Made by a program: the position numbers and the translations under genes. Shown piece by piece: positions 42,778 to 51,269 of a stretch of 64,000 nucleotides of DNA. The stretch comes from Stappia albiluteola. GTDB taxonomy: Bacteria > Pseudomonadota > Alphaproteobacteria > Rhizobiales > Stappiaceae. The stretch covers positions 1 to 64,000 of the forward strand of contig NZ_JACFXV010000038.1 of the NCBI RefSeq assembly GCF_014050225.1, read 5' to 3'. The notes beneath the pieces are model-generated. The model did no database searches, was not told where the DNA came from, and saw only the letters and a list, made by a program, of their open reading frames with translations. Position 1 is the stretch's first letter, and the number at the start of each line of letters is the position of its first letter.

Positions 42778-43743
42778 ATGACCAATCCAATCCGCTGGGG
42801 CATTCTTGGCGCATCGAATTTCGCGGCCACGATGATGGGCCCGGCGATCCACGAAGCCGACGACGCCGAGCTTGTTGCGCTCGGCACCTCCTCACCGGCC
42901 AAGGCCGGCGCATTCCGCGCCTTTTGCCCGAACATCCGCGTTCAGTCCTATGACGAGCTTCTGGCATCCGACGATATCGACGCGGTCTACATTCCGCTGC
43001 CGAACACGCTGCACGTCGATTGGTCGAAGAAAGCTCTCAAGGCCGGCAAGCACGTCCTGACGGAAAAGCCGATCGCCATGGCGGCCGAGGAGATCGACGA
43101 GTTGATCGCGCTGCGCGATTCAACCGGCCTCTTCTGCGCCGAGGCCTACATGATCGTTCATCATCCGCAGTGGCTCAAGGCTCGGGAGCTGCTGGCCGAA
43201 GGCGCGATCGGCCGTCTCGTGCATGTCGACGTCTCCTTCAGCTACAACAACCCCGATGCCGGAAATATCCGCAATCGGGCCGATGTCGGCGGCGGCGGCA
43301 TTCGGGACATCGGCGTCTACACGATGGGCTCGGTTCGCTGGGCGACGGGCGAGGAACCCGTCGACGTCGAGGCGAAGGCGGAGTGGGAGAACGGCGTCGA
43401 CACCACCGCCCATGTCTGGGCGCGCTTTCCGTCCTTCACCTTCAAGAGCATGACCTCGACCCGCATGGCTCCCCGGCAGGAAGTCGTCTTCCATGGCGAC
43501 AAGGCCGTGCTTCGCGTCACCGCTCCGTTCAATGCGGCGATCTTCGGCGAGGAAAAGCTGGTCCTGGAGCGCGACGACAAGACGATCACGCATTTCCGCT
43601 ATCCCGGCACCCGGCAATACAAGCTGCAGGTAGAAAATTTCGGCCGGACCCTGCGCGACAAGGCGCCCTATCCCTGGACGCTTGAAAACGCGCGCGGCAC
43701 GCAGGCCATGCTCGATCGCGTCTTCGCCGCGATTGCTGAGTAG
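42778..43743 (+). CDS. Gfo/Idh/MocA-family oxidoreductase
   Basis: A 321-residue NAD(P)-dependent dehydrogenase; the ATG at 42778 follows GGGACGG. The nucleotide-binding fold is RWGILGASNFAATMMGPAI, and the catalytic Lys is in HVLTEKPIAMAAEEID. AEAYMIVHHPQWLKARELL and GGGGIRDIGVYTMGSVRWATG fit the glucose-fructose oxidoreductase/1,5-anhydrofructose reductase-like group. The substrate is probably a sugar or sugar-alcohol supplied by locus C, but the terminator before it argues for its own promoter. A hairpin follows the gene. Confidence 0.88.
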   Translation: MTNPIRWGILGASNFAATMMGPAIHEADDAELVALGTSSPAKAGAFRAFCPNIRVQSYDELLASDDIDAVYIPLPNTLHVDWSKKALKAGKHVLTEKPIAMAAEEIDELIALRDSTGLFCAEAYMIVHHPQWLKARELLAEGAIGRLVHVDVSFSYNNPDAGNIRNRADVGGGGIRDIGVYTMGSVRWATGEEPVDVEAKAEWENGVDTTAHVWARFPSFTFKSMTSTRMAPRQEVVFHGDKAVLRVTAPFNAAIFGEEKLVLERDDKTITHFRYPGTRQYKLQVENFGRTLRDKAPYPWTLENARGTQAMLDRVFAAIAE

Positions 43744-43769
43744 TCGCGCCGATGTTCCACACGGCGCGA
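43744..43769. terminator. Hairpin between convergent genes
   Basis: TCGCGCCG (43744-43751) and CGGCGCGA (43762-43769) pair perfectly with a 10-nt loop, directly after the oxidoreductase stop and 24 bp before the cupin gene end. No T-run follows on either strand, so it may act as an mRNA end stabiliser. Confidence 0.45.
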
Positions 43770-43792
43770 TAATCCGTATCAGGCCGAGGCAA

Positions 43793-44188
43793 TCAACGTC
43801 GATATTGCTCGTCCGTGACATGCTCCATCCAGGTGACCGGCGAACCGTCCAGCTTTTCCTGAATGGCGATATGCGTCATGGCCGTTGCGGGCGTGGCGCC
43901 GTGCCAGTGCTTCTCTCCCGGTTCGAACCAGACGACGTCGCCAGGGCGGATCTCCTCGACCGGGCCGCCCTCGCGCTGGACCCAACCGCAACCGGCCGTG
44001 ACGATCAGCGTCTGGCCGAACGGATGCGTGTGCCATGCCGTGCGCGCGCCCGGCTCGAACGTCACGCTCACTCCGGCAACGCGCGACGGTTCCGGGAGGC
44101 TCATCAATGGATCAATCCGCACGCTGCCGGTGAAGTAGTCTTCGGGCCCCTTGCCGGAAGGCTGCGAACCGCTGCGCTGAATTTTCAT
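43793..44188 (-). CDS. Cupin-domain protein
   Basis: A 131-residue single-domain cupin. The two metal-binding motifs are [17 protein letters not shown] (two His and a Gln where Glu is common) and [17 protein letters not shown] (His of motif 2). Such small cupins are often found with sugar oxidoreductases or quinone/aldehyde reductases as isomerases or accessory proteins. It is convergent with the oxidoreductase and divergent from a truncated LysR gene, which was perhaps its regulator before being broken. Confidence 0.82.
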   Translation of the reverse strand: MKIQRSGSQPSGKGPEDYFTGSVRIDPLMSLPEPSRVAGVSVTFEPGARTAWHTHPFGQTLIVTAGCGWVQREGGPVEEIRPGDVVWFEPGEKHWHGATPATAMTHIAIQEKLDGSPVTWMEHVTDEQYRR

Positions 44189-44326
44189 TCAGGGCCTCCT
44201 TCGTCTCTTGGAAATATCGATTTCGATCACCCGGGTATCGAGCTCACGGCCCTTCAGACAGAAGGTAATTCCATTTCCCTCGCCAGATTATCCCTTATTT
44301 CACGAATGGACTAATTGGGTGAGCCG

Positions 44327-44515
44327 ATGATGAGACGCGAAAATACGGACGACCTGGCAGCGTTCCTCGCGGCAGCAAGCGGGCAGGGTTTCACCAGCGC
44401 CGCGGTCAGTTTGGATGCGCCACAGTCCGCTCTCAGCCAGATTACCAGCGATTTGGAAACGCGCATCGGAGAGGACGAAACTGGGAATTCGTATGTCATT
44501 GTCGCCGCTCTTTAA
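44327..44515 (+). pseudogene. Truncated LysR-family regulator gene (N-terminal fragment)
   Basis: Only the first half of the DNA-binding domain remains: RRENTDDLAAFLAAASGQG, FTSAAVSLDAPQSALSQI and SDLETRIG are typical of LysR residues 1-55. The normal continuation is then lost and the frame stops after 62 residues (EDETGNSYVIVAAL). No remaining part of the ligand domain was seen in the following 1 kb in any frame. It faces away from the cupin gene, the usual arrangement of a LysR gene with its target. The break point near 44470 is a likely insertion or deletion junction. Confidence 0.75.
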
Positions 44516-44624
44516 TTTCCGGCTGCAGAGCTTCGCAGGAGTCGTCCGTGAGTATGGCTTGCCTAGGTGGGCCCAGTCCGGTAGCCCGGGTGTGCTCAAA
44601 CCCTCGATCAGTTAGAATGGCGTC

Positions 44625-45491
44625 ATGGATGAGATTCGCCAAATAACTGAGAAATACGATGCCACTTATGTCGAGCAAATCGCAAAATCGCAGGAAGACC
44701 TCAACTGGTTCGCGCTCGCCTTCTACAAGGACGTTGCGAAAATCTATGACTGCCTGACGCGGATAAAGAACGTGGAGCGCAATCCCACGGGCTTTTCTCT
44801 CGACGACGCTCCAATCCTCGGCCTGCTGGTGCGGGTCTGGAAGCTGCTCAAGGAAGTCATCCGCTACTACGAAGAGGACAACGCTGAGATAATCAGCATC
44901 CTTGAGCGCCCTCTGATCGAGGCGTCTGTTGTCGCCTCCTATCTGATGGCAAGCGGTCCGTCCGTCGTCGAGGATTACCGGAAGTGCTCTTACAAAGACC
45001 GCCTGCGCATTCTGCACGATCTTGAGAACGGCTCGGCCTTCTATGACACGAAGGCGGGCAAGCGCCTGCTCAAGTCTGTCCGCGAGAAAATGGACTTCGA
45101 GAGCCTGACCGCGAACGACTTCGATGTTCAAAAGCGGAACAGGTGGAGAATTCAGGGAAAGTCCTTTTATGAAATTTTCTCGGAAGTCGAGCACGCCGAT
45201 CTGTACGCCGCCACCTACGGGATGATGTCCGAGTCCATTCACGGCTCCTGGAATGAGTCGATGGACTGGTGCCTCTCAAGGAACGACGACGGCACGTTCT
45301 CGGCGTTTCCGTTCAGCCATCCGGCCGACATTCGCTACGTCTCACCGACGCTGAAGTTCACGAACCGACCCTTCCGCCTTTGGCTTGAGCACATCGATGC
45401 CTATGACGAAAACCTGCGCGGCGTGATGGACTGGATCGAGCGCGTGAACGTCACGTTGTTCAAGCGGTTCGACGCGCAATACCGCGAGTAA
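44625..45491 (+). CDS. DUF5677-like hypothetical protein
   Basis: A 288-residue soluble protein, mainly helical, with no signal peptide. ISILERPLIEASVVASYLMAS, CSYKDRLRILHDLEN, EVEHADLYAATYGMMSESIHGSW and IERVNVTLFKRFDAQY fit my memory of the DUF5677 family, whose members have a conserved Arg/Glu early and an S-x-x-x-H motif late (SESIHGSW here). Function is unknown; relatives turn up in accessory and defence-rich DNA. It lies alone between a truncated LysR gene and tRNA-Arg, and its composition looks lower in GC than the surrounding genes. Confidence 0.75.
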   Translation: MDEIRQITEKYDATYVEQIAKSQEDLNWFALAFYKDVAKIYDCLTRIKNVERNPTGFSLDDAPILGLLVRVWKLLKEVIRYYEEDNAEIISILERPLIEASVVASYLMASGPSVVEDYRKCSYKDRLRILHDLENGSAFYDTKAGKRLLKSVREKMDFESLTANDFDVQKRNRWRIQGKSFYEIFSEVEHADLYAATYGMMSESIHGSWNESMDWCLSRNDDGTFSAFPFSHPADIRYVSPTLKFTNRPFRLWLEHIDAYDENLRGVMDWIERVNVTLFKRFDAQYRE

Positions 45492-45590
45492 CGGCAGGTC
45501 ACTACGTCGCCATCAGCAGGATAGCTGCACCGTCATGCGCAGGGACTAGGTCTCCGACCGTCGCCAGCCCGAATCGTATCCGGAGAAATA

Positions 45591-45667
45591 TGGCGCACCG
45601 GGGAAGATTCGAACTCCCGACCCCCAGATTCGTAGTCTGGTGCTCTATCCAGCTGAGCTACCGGTGC
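45591..45667 (-). tRNA. tRNA-Arg (anticodon ACG), CCA end encoded
   Basis: The minus strand folds as a complete cloverleaf of 77 nt: acceptor GCACCGG/CCGGTGC, D arm GCTC...GAGC, anticodon arm CCAGA-CTACGAA-TCTGG with anticodon ACG, T arm with TTCGAAT, discriminator G and an encoded CCA. The 3' end points left toward the DUF5677 gene, the side where integrating elements insert. Confidence 0.97.
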
Positions 45668-45919
45668 TTGCCTTCGGGTGTTGCGATCCGCCGAAGCCGA
45701 TCTTCTCAGGAACTGCCGGGCGCCGCCCGATCCGTTCAAACCACCCTGAACAGGGCGCTACCTCTACTCTGCCCATTCAGCGATTGCAAGAGCGCCGGCC
45801 TTCTTTTTTCGCTTTCGCCACAGCCTGTTGAAAACGCGGATAAATGAGGTCCGACAGGCCCACCGTCCGGTCTCGCAGAAAATTCCCCACCGGGGCCACG
45901 CGAAATGGCCAGGCCGCCG

Positions 45920-47488
45920 TCACGATGCCTGGAGCCGCCTGGAGCGCTCCCGCCATTCGCCGATATCCACGGCCCTGTCGGGCAGGACGATCTCGAAGGT
46001 CGTCCCCGGACCCGGACGATCGACATGACGGATCACGCCGCCATGTGCCCGCACGAGTTCCGCGGCAATCGCAAGGCCAAGCCCGGTGCCGCCGCGCTTG
46101 GTGGAAGCCTGGAAGGGCTGGAACAGCGACTGACGGATCCTGTCGGGAATTCCCGGCCCCGTGTCGCTGACCCGAATGACCACGACGCCGCCTTCGCGCT
46201 CGCCCTCCACGCTGATGCGGCAGACAAGTGCCGGGTCAGATTTCGCCTCCAGCGCCTGCATGGCGTTGCGCACAAGGTTCATCAGCACCCGGAAGAGTTG
46301 CTCGGGGTCGGCATCCACTTCGATCCCGGCAACAACCAGGTTATCGAACTGGATCGCTTCGTGACCGGTCAGGCCGAGAATGTCGCCCACATCCTCCACC
46401 ACCCGATTCAAACGTACCAGACGCCGCTCGGGCGGGGCTTCCTTGGTGCGGCCATAGGCAAGCACCGACTGGGTGTAGCCGATCGCCCGGTCAAGCGCCG
46501 CGATGATCTTCGGCGCAAGTCGCTTGGCGGTCGGGTCGGGGATACTTTCAAGGCTTTCGGAAAACAGCTGCGCGGAGGCCAGCAGATTGCGCAGGTCGTG
46601 ATTGATCTTTGAGACGGCAAGCCCGAGATCGGCCAGGTGCCGTTGCTGGCCAAGCGTTTCCTTCAACGTCTCCTGCATCGACGCGAGACGGCTCTCGGCA
46701 TCGCCGATCTCGTCGCGGCGGCGCGAAGGAACGATGATCCGCGACGCGTCGTCCGGCGCCTCGGCAAATCGTGCCATGGAAGTCGTCAGGCGCTGCATTG
46801 GCCGCAGGAACAGCCAGCGCAGGCTGAAATAGACCAGCGTCGCGGTGATCGCCGAGATGAATATGGAAAGCCCCAGGATGCGAACCGAAAAGGCCAGCAT
46901 ATCGTCGCGCAGCAGCTTTTCCGGCAACACCATGTCAACGCGTACGCCCGCCCCCATCTGGGACAGGCCAACCACCCGCATCAGGCCCGCCCCGTCGCTC
47001 AACAGGACGGCAAAACTTTCCGCGATGGCCCGTTGGGGCGACATCGCACTCATGTCCGCCGTGCTGTCGATGGTCAGAGGCGTCGGGCTGATGGCGATGA
47101 GCCGCCGGCGGCTGCCCTCATCGAGCGAAATGGCGACCGCGCCGGTCGAATTCAGCAACTCTTCCTGTAGCCGCTGCGTAACGGTGTTGGTTTCGACCAG
47201 CACCGTGGCGGCCACGCCTGCGGTCGTCAGCCGCTGGTTCAGCCAGTTGTTGCGGAAATTGGCGATCGAGGGGACGTAGATCATCACCTCGCTCAGCATC
47301 ACGAAAAGAACCGTCAGCAGCAGCAGCTTTGCGGAGAGGCCGCCCCAGCGCGGGCGGTCGGCCCCCTCCCTTCGCGGGTTGTCGCCGCGCTCCGTTTGCG
47401 CCGGTTCGCCTGCTTCCTCTTTGCTCGCCGCTGCAGCCTCGGACTGCTCGTCCTCTGGCAGCGGATGCTTGCCGTCGCTTTCGCTCAC
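45920..47488 (-). CDS. Membrane sensor histidine kinase
   Basis: A 522-residue kinase. An N-terminal hydrophilic tail (first 50 residues, rich in Glu/Ala) is followed by one membrane helix (LLLLTVLFVMLSEVMIY), a periplasmic domain, a second helix (LGLSIFISAITATLVYF), a HAMP-like linker (RPMQRLTTSMARFAEAPDD), the H-box KINHDLRNLLASAQLFS, and the ATPase domain with LVRNAMQALEA (N), VSDTGPGIPD (G1) and GGTGLGLAIAAELVRAHGG (G2). No response regulator is adjacent, so its partner must be elsewhere. The signal sensed is unknown. Confidence 0.9.
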   Translation of the reverse strand: MSESDGKHPLPEDEQSEAAAASKEEAGEPAQTERGDNPRREGADRPRWGGLSAKLLLLTVLFVMLSEVMIYVPSIANFRNNWLNQRLTTAGVAATVLVETNTVTQRLQEELLNSTGAVAISLDEGSRRRLIAISPTPLTIDSTADMSAMSPQRAIAESFAVLLSDGAGLMRVVGLSQMGAGVRVDMVLPEKLLRDDMLAFSVRILGLSIFISAITATLVYFSLRWLFLRPMQRLTTSMARFAEAPDDASRIIVPSRRRDEIGDAESRLASMQETLKETLGQQRHLADLGLAVSKINHDLRNLLASAQLFSESLESIPDPTAKRLAPKIIAALDRAIGYTQSVLAYGRTKEAPPERRLVRLNRVVEDVGDILGLTGHEAIQFDNLVVAGIEVDADPEQLFRVLMNLVRNAMQALEAKSDPALVCRISVEGEREGGVVVIRVSDTGPGIPDRIRQSLFQPFQASTKRGGTGLGLAIAAELVRAHGGVIRHVDRPGPGTTFEIVLPDRAVDIGEWRERSRRLQAS

Positions 47489-47601
47489 CTAAGCACTTCT
47501 CCCGCGCCTTGTATCGGGCGCTGCAAACGGACGCTATCATCCTCTACGACACCGCATGCGTTGCGGCGCGGCTCGACATTTTTTGCCGCTTGCTGAAAAT
47601 A

Positions 47602-49029
47602 CTAACCGAACTTTGAGAGGAATCCCACGATCCGCCGCACCCACAGGTTTTTGGGCGCATCGGCGTAGTAGGAGATCGCCGCCCGCTTCACGACCTCGCT
47701 CAGTGTGGGATAGGGAGAGACGAAGCCCGCAAGCTGACCTACCTTGACGCCGCGCGACAGGGCAAGCGACAGCAGATTGACCACTTCGCCGGCCGCCGAA
47801 CCGACGATTTCCGCCCCAAGAAGGCGCCCGCGCGGCCCGATCACGAGCTTGACCATCCCATCCGTGGTCCGCTCCGCGCGCGCCCGGTCATTTCCGCAAT
47901 AGGCGGCCTTCACGACACGCACCCGATCCGCAAAACGGCTGCGTGCCTGCGCTTCGCTCAGACCGACCCCTCCGATTTCCGGGCTGGTGAAGGTCACCCG
48001 CGGCATCATGTCGCGATCGTCGCGAACGGGAAGGCGGAACAGGATCGACCGCACCACCAGGCCCGCGTGATAGCCGGCAACATGAGTAAACTGCAGGCCT
48101 CCCGCCACATCGCCGATCGCGTAGACCTTGCGATTGGAGGTGCGAAGTCCCTTGTCGACCGTTATTCCCCGCCTGTCGAAAGCGATGCCGGCCGCATCGA
48201 GGCCAAGATTTTCCACATTCGGACGCCGGCCGGTTGCCACAAGCAGATGGGATCCTTCGATCCTGCGCTCGTCTCCGCTGGCTTCGACAACAACCGCCGG
48301 TCCGGCACCACCTTCCTCGACCCGCACGACTTTCGCCTGCTCGAGGATTTCCACGCCTTCCGCGCGAACCCGATCGAGCACGATCGCCGCCAGTTCCGGA
48401 TCGTCGCGACCCAGAGCCTTTTCCGCCTCGACCACCGTCACCTCCGCCCCCAGCCTGCGATGGGCTTGCGCAAGCTCGAGTCCGATCGGACCGGCGCCGA
48501 TGATGATCAGGTGGTCGGGCAAGCGGGTGAGTTCGAAAACGGTCTCGTTGGTCAGATAGGCCGCCTTGTCGAGACCCGGAATCGGCGGAACCGCAGCGCG
48601 AGAACCGGTCGCGATGACAAATCGGCGCGCCTTGATCGTGGCGTCGCCTGCAACCACGGTCGACGGATCGACGAATCTCCCCTCCGCCTGGATCACAGTG
48701 ACGCCGAGCCCCTCGAAACGTTCGACCGAATCGTGCGGGGCAATTCCGGCGATGACGTCATGCACATGGTCATGCACTTGCGCGAAATCGACGCGCAGGC
48801 CGTCCACATGAACCCCGAACTGCGCGCTCATGCGGGCGGCATGCGCACGCTCAGCGGCGGCGATAAGGGCCTTGGAAGGCACGCAGCCGTAGTTCAGGCA
48901 GTCTCCGCCCATCAAGCCCTTTTCCACCAGCACCACGTCGACGCCGAAGCTTGCCGCGGCCGCCGCGACCGTAAGCCCGCCCGAACCGGCGCCGATCACG
49001 CAGATGTCGGGGGTGAGGTTGCGCGCCAT
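47602..49029 (-). CDS. Mercuric-reductase-like FAD-dependent pyridine nucleotide-disulfide oxidoreductase
   Basis: A 475-residue flavoprotein with the FAD site DICVIGAGSGGLTVA, the redox pair CLNYGC-VPSK (GGDCLNYGCVPSK), the NAD(P) site LIIIGAGPIGLELAQAH, and VYAIGDVAGG. Near the C-terminus the active-site position that holds His-Pro in lipoamide dehydrogenase reads SPYPTLSEVV, with Tyr in place of His, as in mercuric reductase. Unlike MerA it has neither the N-terminal metal domain nor the C-terminal Cys-Cys pair, so mercury reduction is unlikely. It is the last gene of an operon with a TVP38 membrane protein and a DUF547 protein. Confidence 0.88.
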   Translation of the reverse strand: MARNLTPDICVIGAGSGGLTVAAAAASFGVDVVLVEKGLMGGDCLNYGCVPSKALIAAAERAHAARMSAQFGVHVDGLRVDFAQVHDHVHDVIAGIAPHDSVERFEGLGVTVIQAEGRFVDPSTVVAGDATIKARRFVIATGSRAAVPPIPGLDKAAYLTNETVFELTRLPDHLIIIGAGPIGLELAQAHRRLGAEVTVVEAEKALGRDDPELAAIVLDRVRAEGVEILEQAKVVRVEEGGAGPAVVVEASGDERRIEGSHLLVATGRRPNVENLGLDAAGIAFDRRGITVDKGLRTSNRKVYAIGDVAGGLQFTHVAGYHAGLVVRSILFRLPVRDDRDMMPRVTFTSPEIGGVGLSEAQARSRFADRVRVVKAAYCGNDRARAERTTDGMVKLVIGPRGRLLGAEIVGSAAGEVVNLLSLALSRGVKVGQLAGFVSPYPTLSEVVKRAAISYYADAPKNLWVRRIVGFLSKFG

Positions 49030-49078
49030 GCCTGATGTCCTTGATTTTGCTGATGGGAGAGGCGGCCGGGAGCGGCCT

Positions 49079-49837
49079 TTATTCGCCGCCGCGACGGCCG
49101 CCGCGAAGCTTCCTGATCACGACCGGCAGGAGGGAGACGATGCCAAGTGCTGCAAAGGCGATGATGATTTCCGGCGTCACCAGGGCAGCGATATCGACCC
49201 GGCAGCTGCCCGCCGCCGCGCAGCCCGGATTCGCCGCTTCCTGTGCTTCGATGATGCTGTCGAGGCCGGTTCCGACGAAGGAATAGGCGTAGGTGCCCGG
49301 CAGGATGCCGATGAAGGTCGCCCACGCGTAGACGCGCAGGCGAACATCGAAGAGAGCCGGCGCGATATTGACGAGCCAGAAGGGGAAGATCGGCGTCAGG
49401 CGCAGGAACAGCAGGTAGTTGAAGGCATCGTCCCGGAAGCCCTTCGCGAGGCGGTTGACGAACGGTCCGGCCTTGGCCTTCAGCGCAGCGCCGAGCGAAC
49501 TGCGCGCTGCGAGAAAAATGCAGCATGCGCCGATGGTCGCCCCCACCGCCGTCAGCGTGCCGCCAAGGAACCAGCCGAACAGGAAGCCGCCGACGATGGT
49601 AAGAATGGATGCTCCCGGGAAGGAAAGGGCCACCGAGACGATGTAGATGGCGATATAGGTCAGCGCGGCGATCAGGAGATTGGCTTCGACGTAACCGACG
49701 AGCCGCGCTCGCTCCTTGATGAGCGTCGAAAGCGTGAGGTGGCGGTGCCACCCGAGCGCGAAGCCGATGGACATCAGCGCAACGATCGCCAGCAAGGGAA
49801 GCCAGCGCCGCAACCGGATCCAGAGGCCCTCGGTCAT
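49079..49837 (-). CDS. TVP38/TMEM64-family (SNARE-associated/DedA-like) membrane protein
   Basis: About 252 residues from the ATG at 49837, which has AAAGGA 6 bp upstream; an ATG at 49885 (GGGGG upstream) would overlap the previous gene by 11 bp and is also possible. About six helices are seen, with SVALSFPGASILTIVGGFLFG and the following GATIGACCIFLAARSSLG as the domain core. An extracytoplasmic loop carries two cysteines (NPGCAAAGSC). The family is thought to move lipids or small solutes. It sits between a DUF547 gene and the flavoprotein gene, in the same direction with short gaps. Confidence 0.85.
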   Translation of the reverse strand: MTEGLWIRLRRWLPLLAIVALMSIGFALGWHRHLTLSTLIKERARLVGYVEANLLIAALTYIAIYIVSVALSFPGASILTIVGGFLFGWFLGGTLTAVGATIGACCIFLAARSSLGAALKAKAGPFVNRLAKGFRDDAFNYLLFLRLTPIFPFWLVNIAPALFDVRLRVYAWATFIGILPGTYAYSFVGTGLDSIIEAQEAANPGCAAAGSCRVDIAALVTPEIIIAFAALGIVSLLPVVIRKLRGGRRGGE

Positions 49838-49874
49838 GACGTCCTTTCCCCCGGCACCCGCCATCGGGTCGCGG

Positions 49875-50717
49875 TCAGCCCGCATCGTTGAGCCCCCAGT
49901 CATAGGCGTAACCCGCCACACCATCCGCTTCCCGCAATTGTGAGGCAAGTCCCGATTCCGCGTAGGCCAGCCAATGGCGCCGGATCGCGGTTCCGTCCCC
50001 GAAATCCTCGGCGAACCAGTCGTAGATCCGCGACGCGGTTATGCGTCCGCCGTCGACCGTCAATCCGCGGGGATGGTTGACATAGGCTCTCGCGCCTTCA
50101 TCCAGCATCGCCTCCAGCCGATCGCCGGAAAACGCCTGGCGCTGCAGGTTGGGACATCCGATCGACGCGCAATTGAGAGCATAGTGGACGCGGGGGTCGC
50201 CGAAATCCCGGCGAAGGATCCCGTGTTCGATATCGTCCAGGGACAGGCTGCGTCCCTCGACATTGACGAGTTCCTTCTTCCACGGCCCGCGGGCGAAGAA
50301 GCCGCCGCCGAGGTTGATGTCGCGGATCGAGGCGACCGGATAGTGATCGAGAATCACCCGGACCGTGAGCGCATTGTAGAGGTTGGCCCAGAAGGCGAAT
50401 TGCTCCGCGCGGCCCAGGGCGGAAACCCGACTGGCCTGAAGGGAGGCTAGATAGTCGTCCAGAACCGCACCCGCCTCTTCCTTGAAGCGCGCATACCGCA
50501 CGCGATTGATACCGTCCGGCGATTCGACGACATAGGTCTCCAACAGGGCCGTCCAGGCGTCGTGGCGGACCTGCGCCCGGGCGGGACGGGCGGCAAGGAT
50601 GCAAAATACCGCCGCGCCGGCGCCGACGCCGGCCAGAAAATGGCGGCGTGACATTGCTGCGCCTCGCGTTCCCGCAGGCGCATCCGTTTCGCTGGCGTGT
50701 GGCGCCTTATTCGTCAT
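49875..50717 (-). CDS. Tat-exported DUF547-domain protein
   Basis: A 280-residue protein. The start at 50717 has GAGAGG 3 bp upstream; 20 residues in, a twin-arginine signal occurs (MSRRHFLAGVGAGAAVFCIL), so an alternative start at 50654 is possible. DUF547 features are FAFWANLYNALTVRVILDHYP, IEHGILRRDFGDPRVHYALNCASIGCPNL with two conserved Cys, and AYVNHPRG. The fold resembles cysteine-protease-like proteins of uncertain activity. It opens the operon leading to the TVP38 membrane protein and the flavoprotein. Confidence 0.87.
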   Translation of the reverse strand: MTNKAPHASETDAPAGTRGAAMSRRHFLAGVGAGAAVFCILAARPARAQVRHDAWTALLETYVVESPDGINRVRYARFKEEAGAVLDDYLASLQASRVSALGRAEQFAFWANLYNALTVRVILDHYPVASIRDINLGGGFFARGPWKKELVNVEGRSLSLDDIEHGILRRDFGDPRVHYALNCASIGCPNLQRQAFSGDRLEAMLDEGARAYVNHPRGLTVDGGRITASRIYDWFAEDFGDGTAIRRHWLAYAESGLASQLREADGVAGYAYDWGLNDAG

Positions 50718-51099
50718 GACCTCTCGCCATTGCAGGAACTCATCCGTTTGAAGCGGGCGTGCACCGATAAAATTCAGGTATCCCGGCCCTGTCGGAGGGA
50801 AGACGCCATTCTTTCTTTTGACAATGTAAGCAAGTATTTGCGCCAGCGGCGCCGCCTCACCCGGATTTGATGGCGAGAGAGGGGATAGTGACCGCATCCG
50901 CAGGGCACGGCATACCCGCCGGAATGCCGCCCTTGCGATTGACTTCGCCCCACCGCCCTCGTATAAGCGCGCACGACCGGGACATGCCGTCCATTCGGCC
51001 CTGGCCGGGCCGCGCGCTTTTGGCGTGTGGGTGGACGCTTTCCAGCACGAAATTTCAAGAAGCAGGGCCGCGCGCCCCCGCTCGCGCGGAGAAAGAACA
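50718..51099. promoter_or_regulatory. Intergenic region with rpmH promoter
   Basis: A 382-bp gap between divergent genes. TTGACT (50939-50944) and TATAAG (50962-50967) are 17 bp apart, a good sigma-70 promoter for rpmH, giving a leader of about 125 nt. GGAGAAAGAA precedes the rpmH ATG at 51100. No coding frame in the gap looks real. Confidence 0.75.
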
Positions 51100-51234
51100 A
51101 TGAAGCGTACGTATCAGCCGAGCCGCCTTATCCGGAAGCGCCGTCATGGCTTCCGTGCCCGTATGGCAACCAAGAACGGCCGTCAGGTCCTGGCTCGCCG
51201 CCGTGCCAAGGGCCGCAAGCGTCTGAGCGCCTGA
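51100..51234 (+). CDS. rpmH: 50S ribosomal protein L34
   Basis: A 44-residue ribosomal protein, in the window at its normal place before rnpA. The sequence [18 protein letters not shown], then [20 protein letters not shown] and a closing RKRLSA matches the bacterial L34 family throughout, including the basic composition. GGAGAAAGAACA precedes the start. The gene is fully conserved and shows no oddity. Confidence 0.98.
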   Translation: MKRTYQPSRLIRKRRHGFRARMATKNGRQVLARRRAKGRKRLSA

Positions 51235-51269
51235 GGCCTGACGCATCCAGTTAGCCGGGAGGCGGGCTC

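Noticed and set aside
44300-44620. Possible attachment-site repeat of the tRNA-Arg 3' end near the truncated LysR gene
   Set aside because: I looked for the T-arm and acceptor sequence and found no copy of useful length, so an integrated element with defined ends cannot be claimed.
47602-49029. Mercury resistance (MerA) as a function
   Set aside because: There is no merR, merT or merP neighbour, no N-terminal heavy-metal domain and no C-terminal Cys-Cys pair; only the Tyr replacement is MerA-like.
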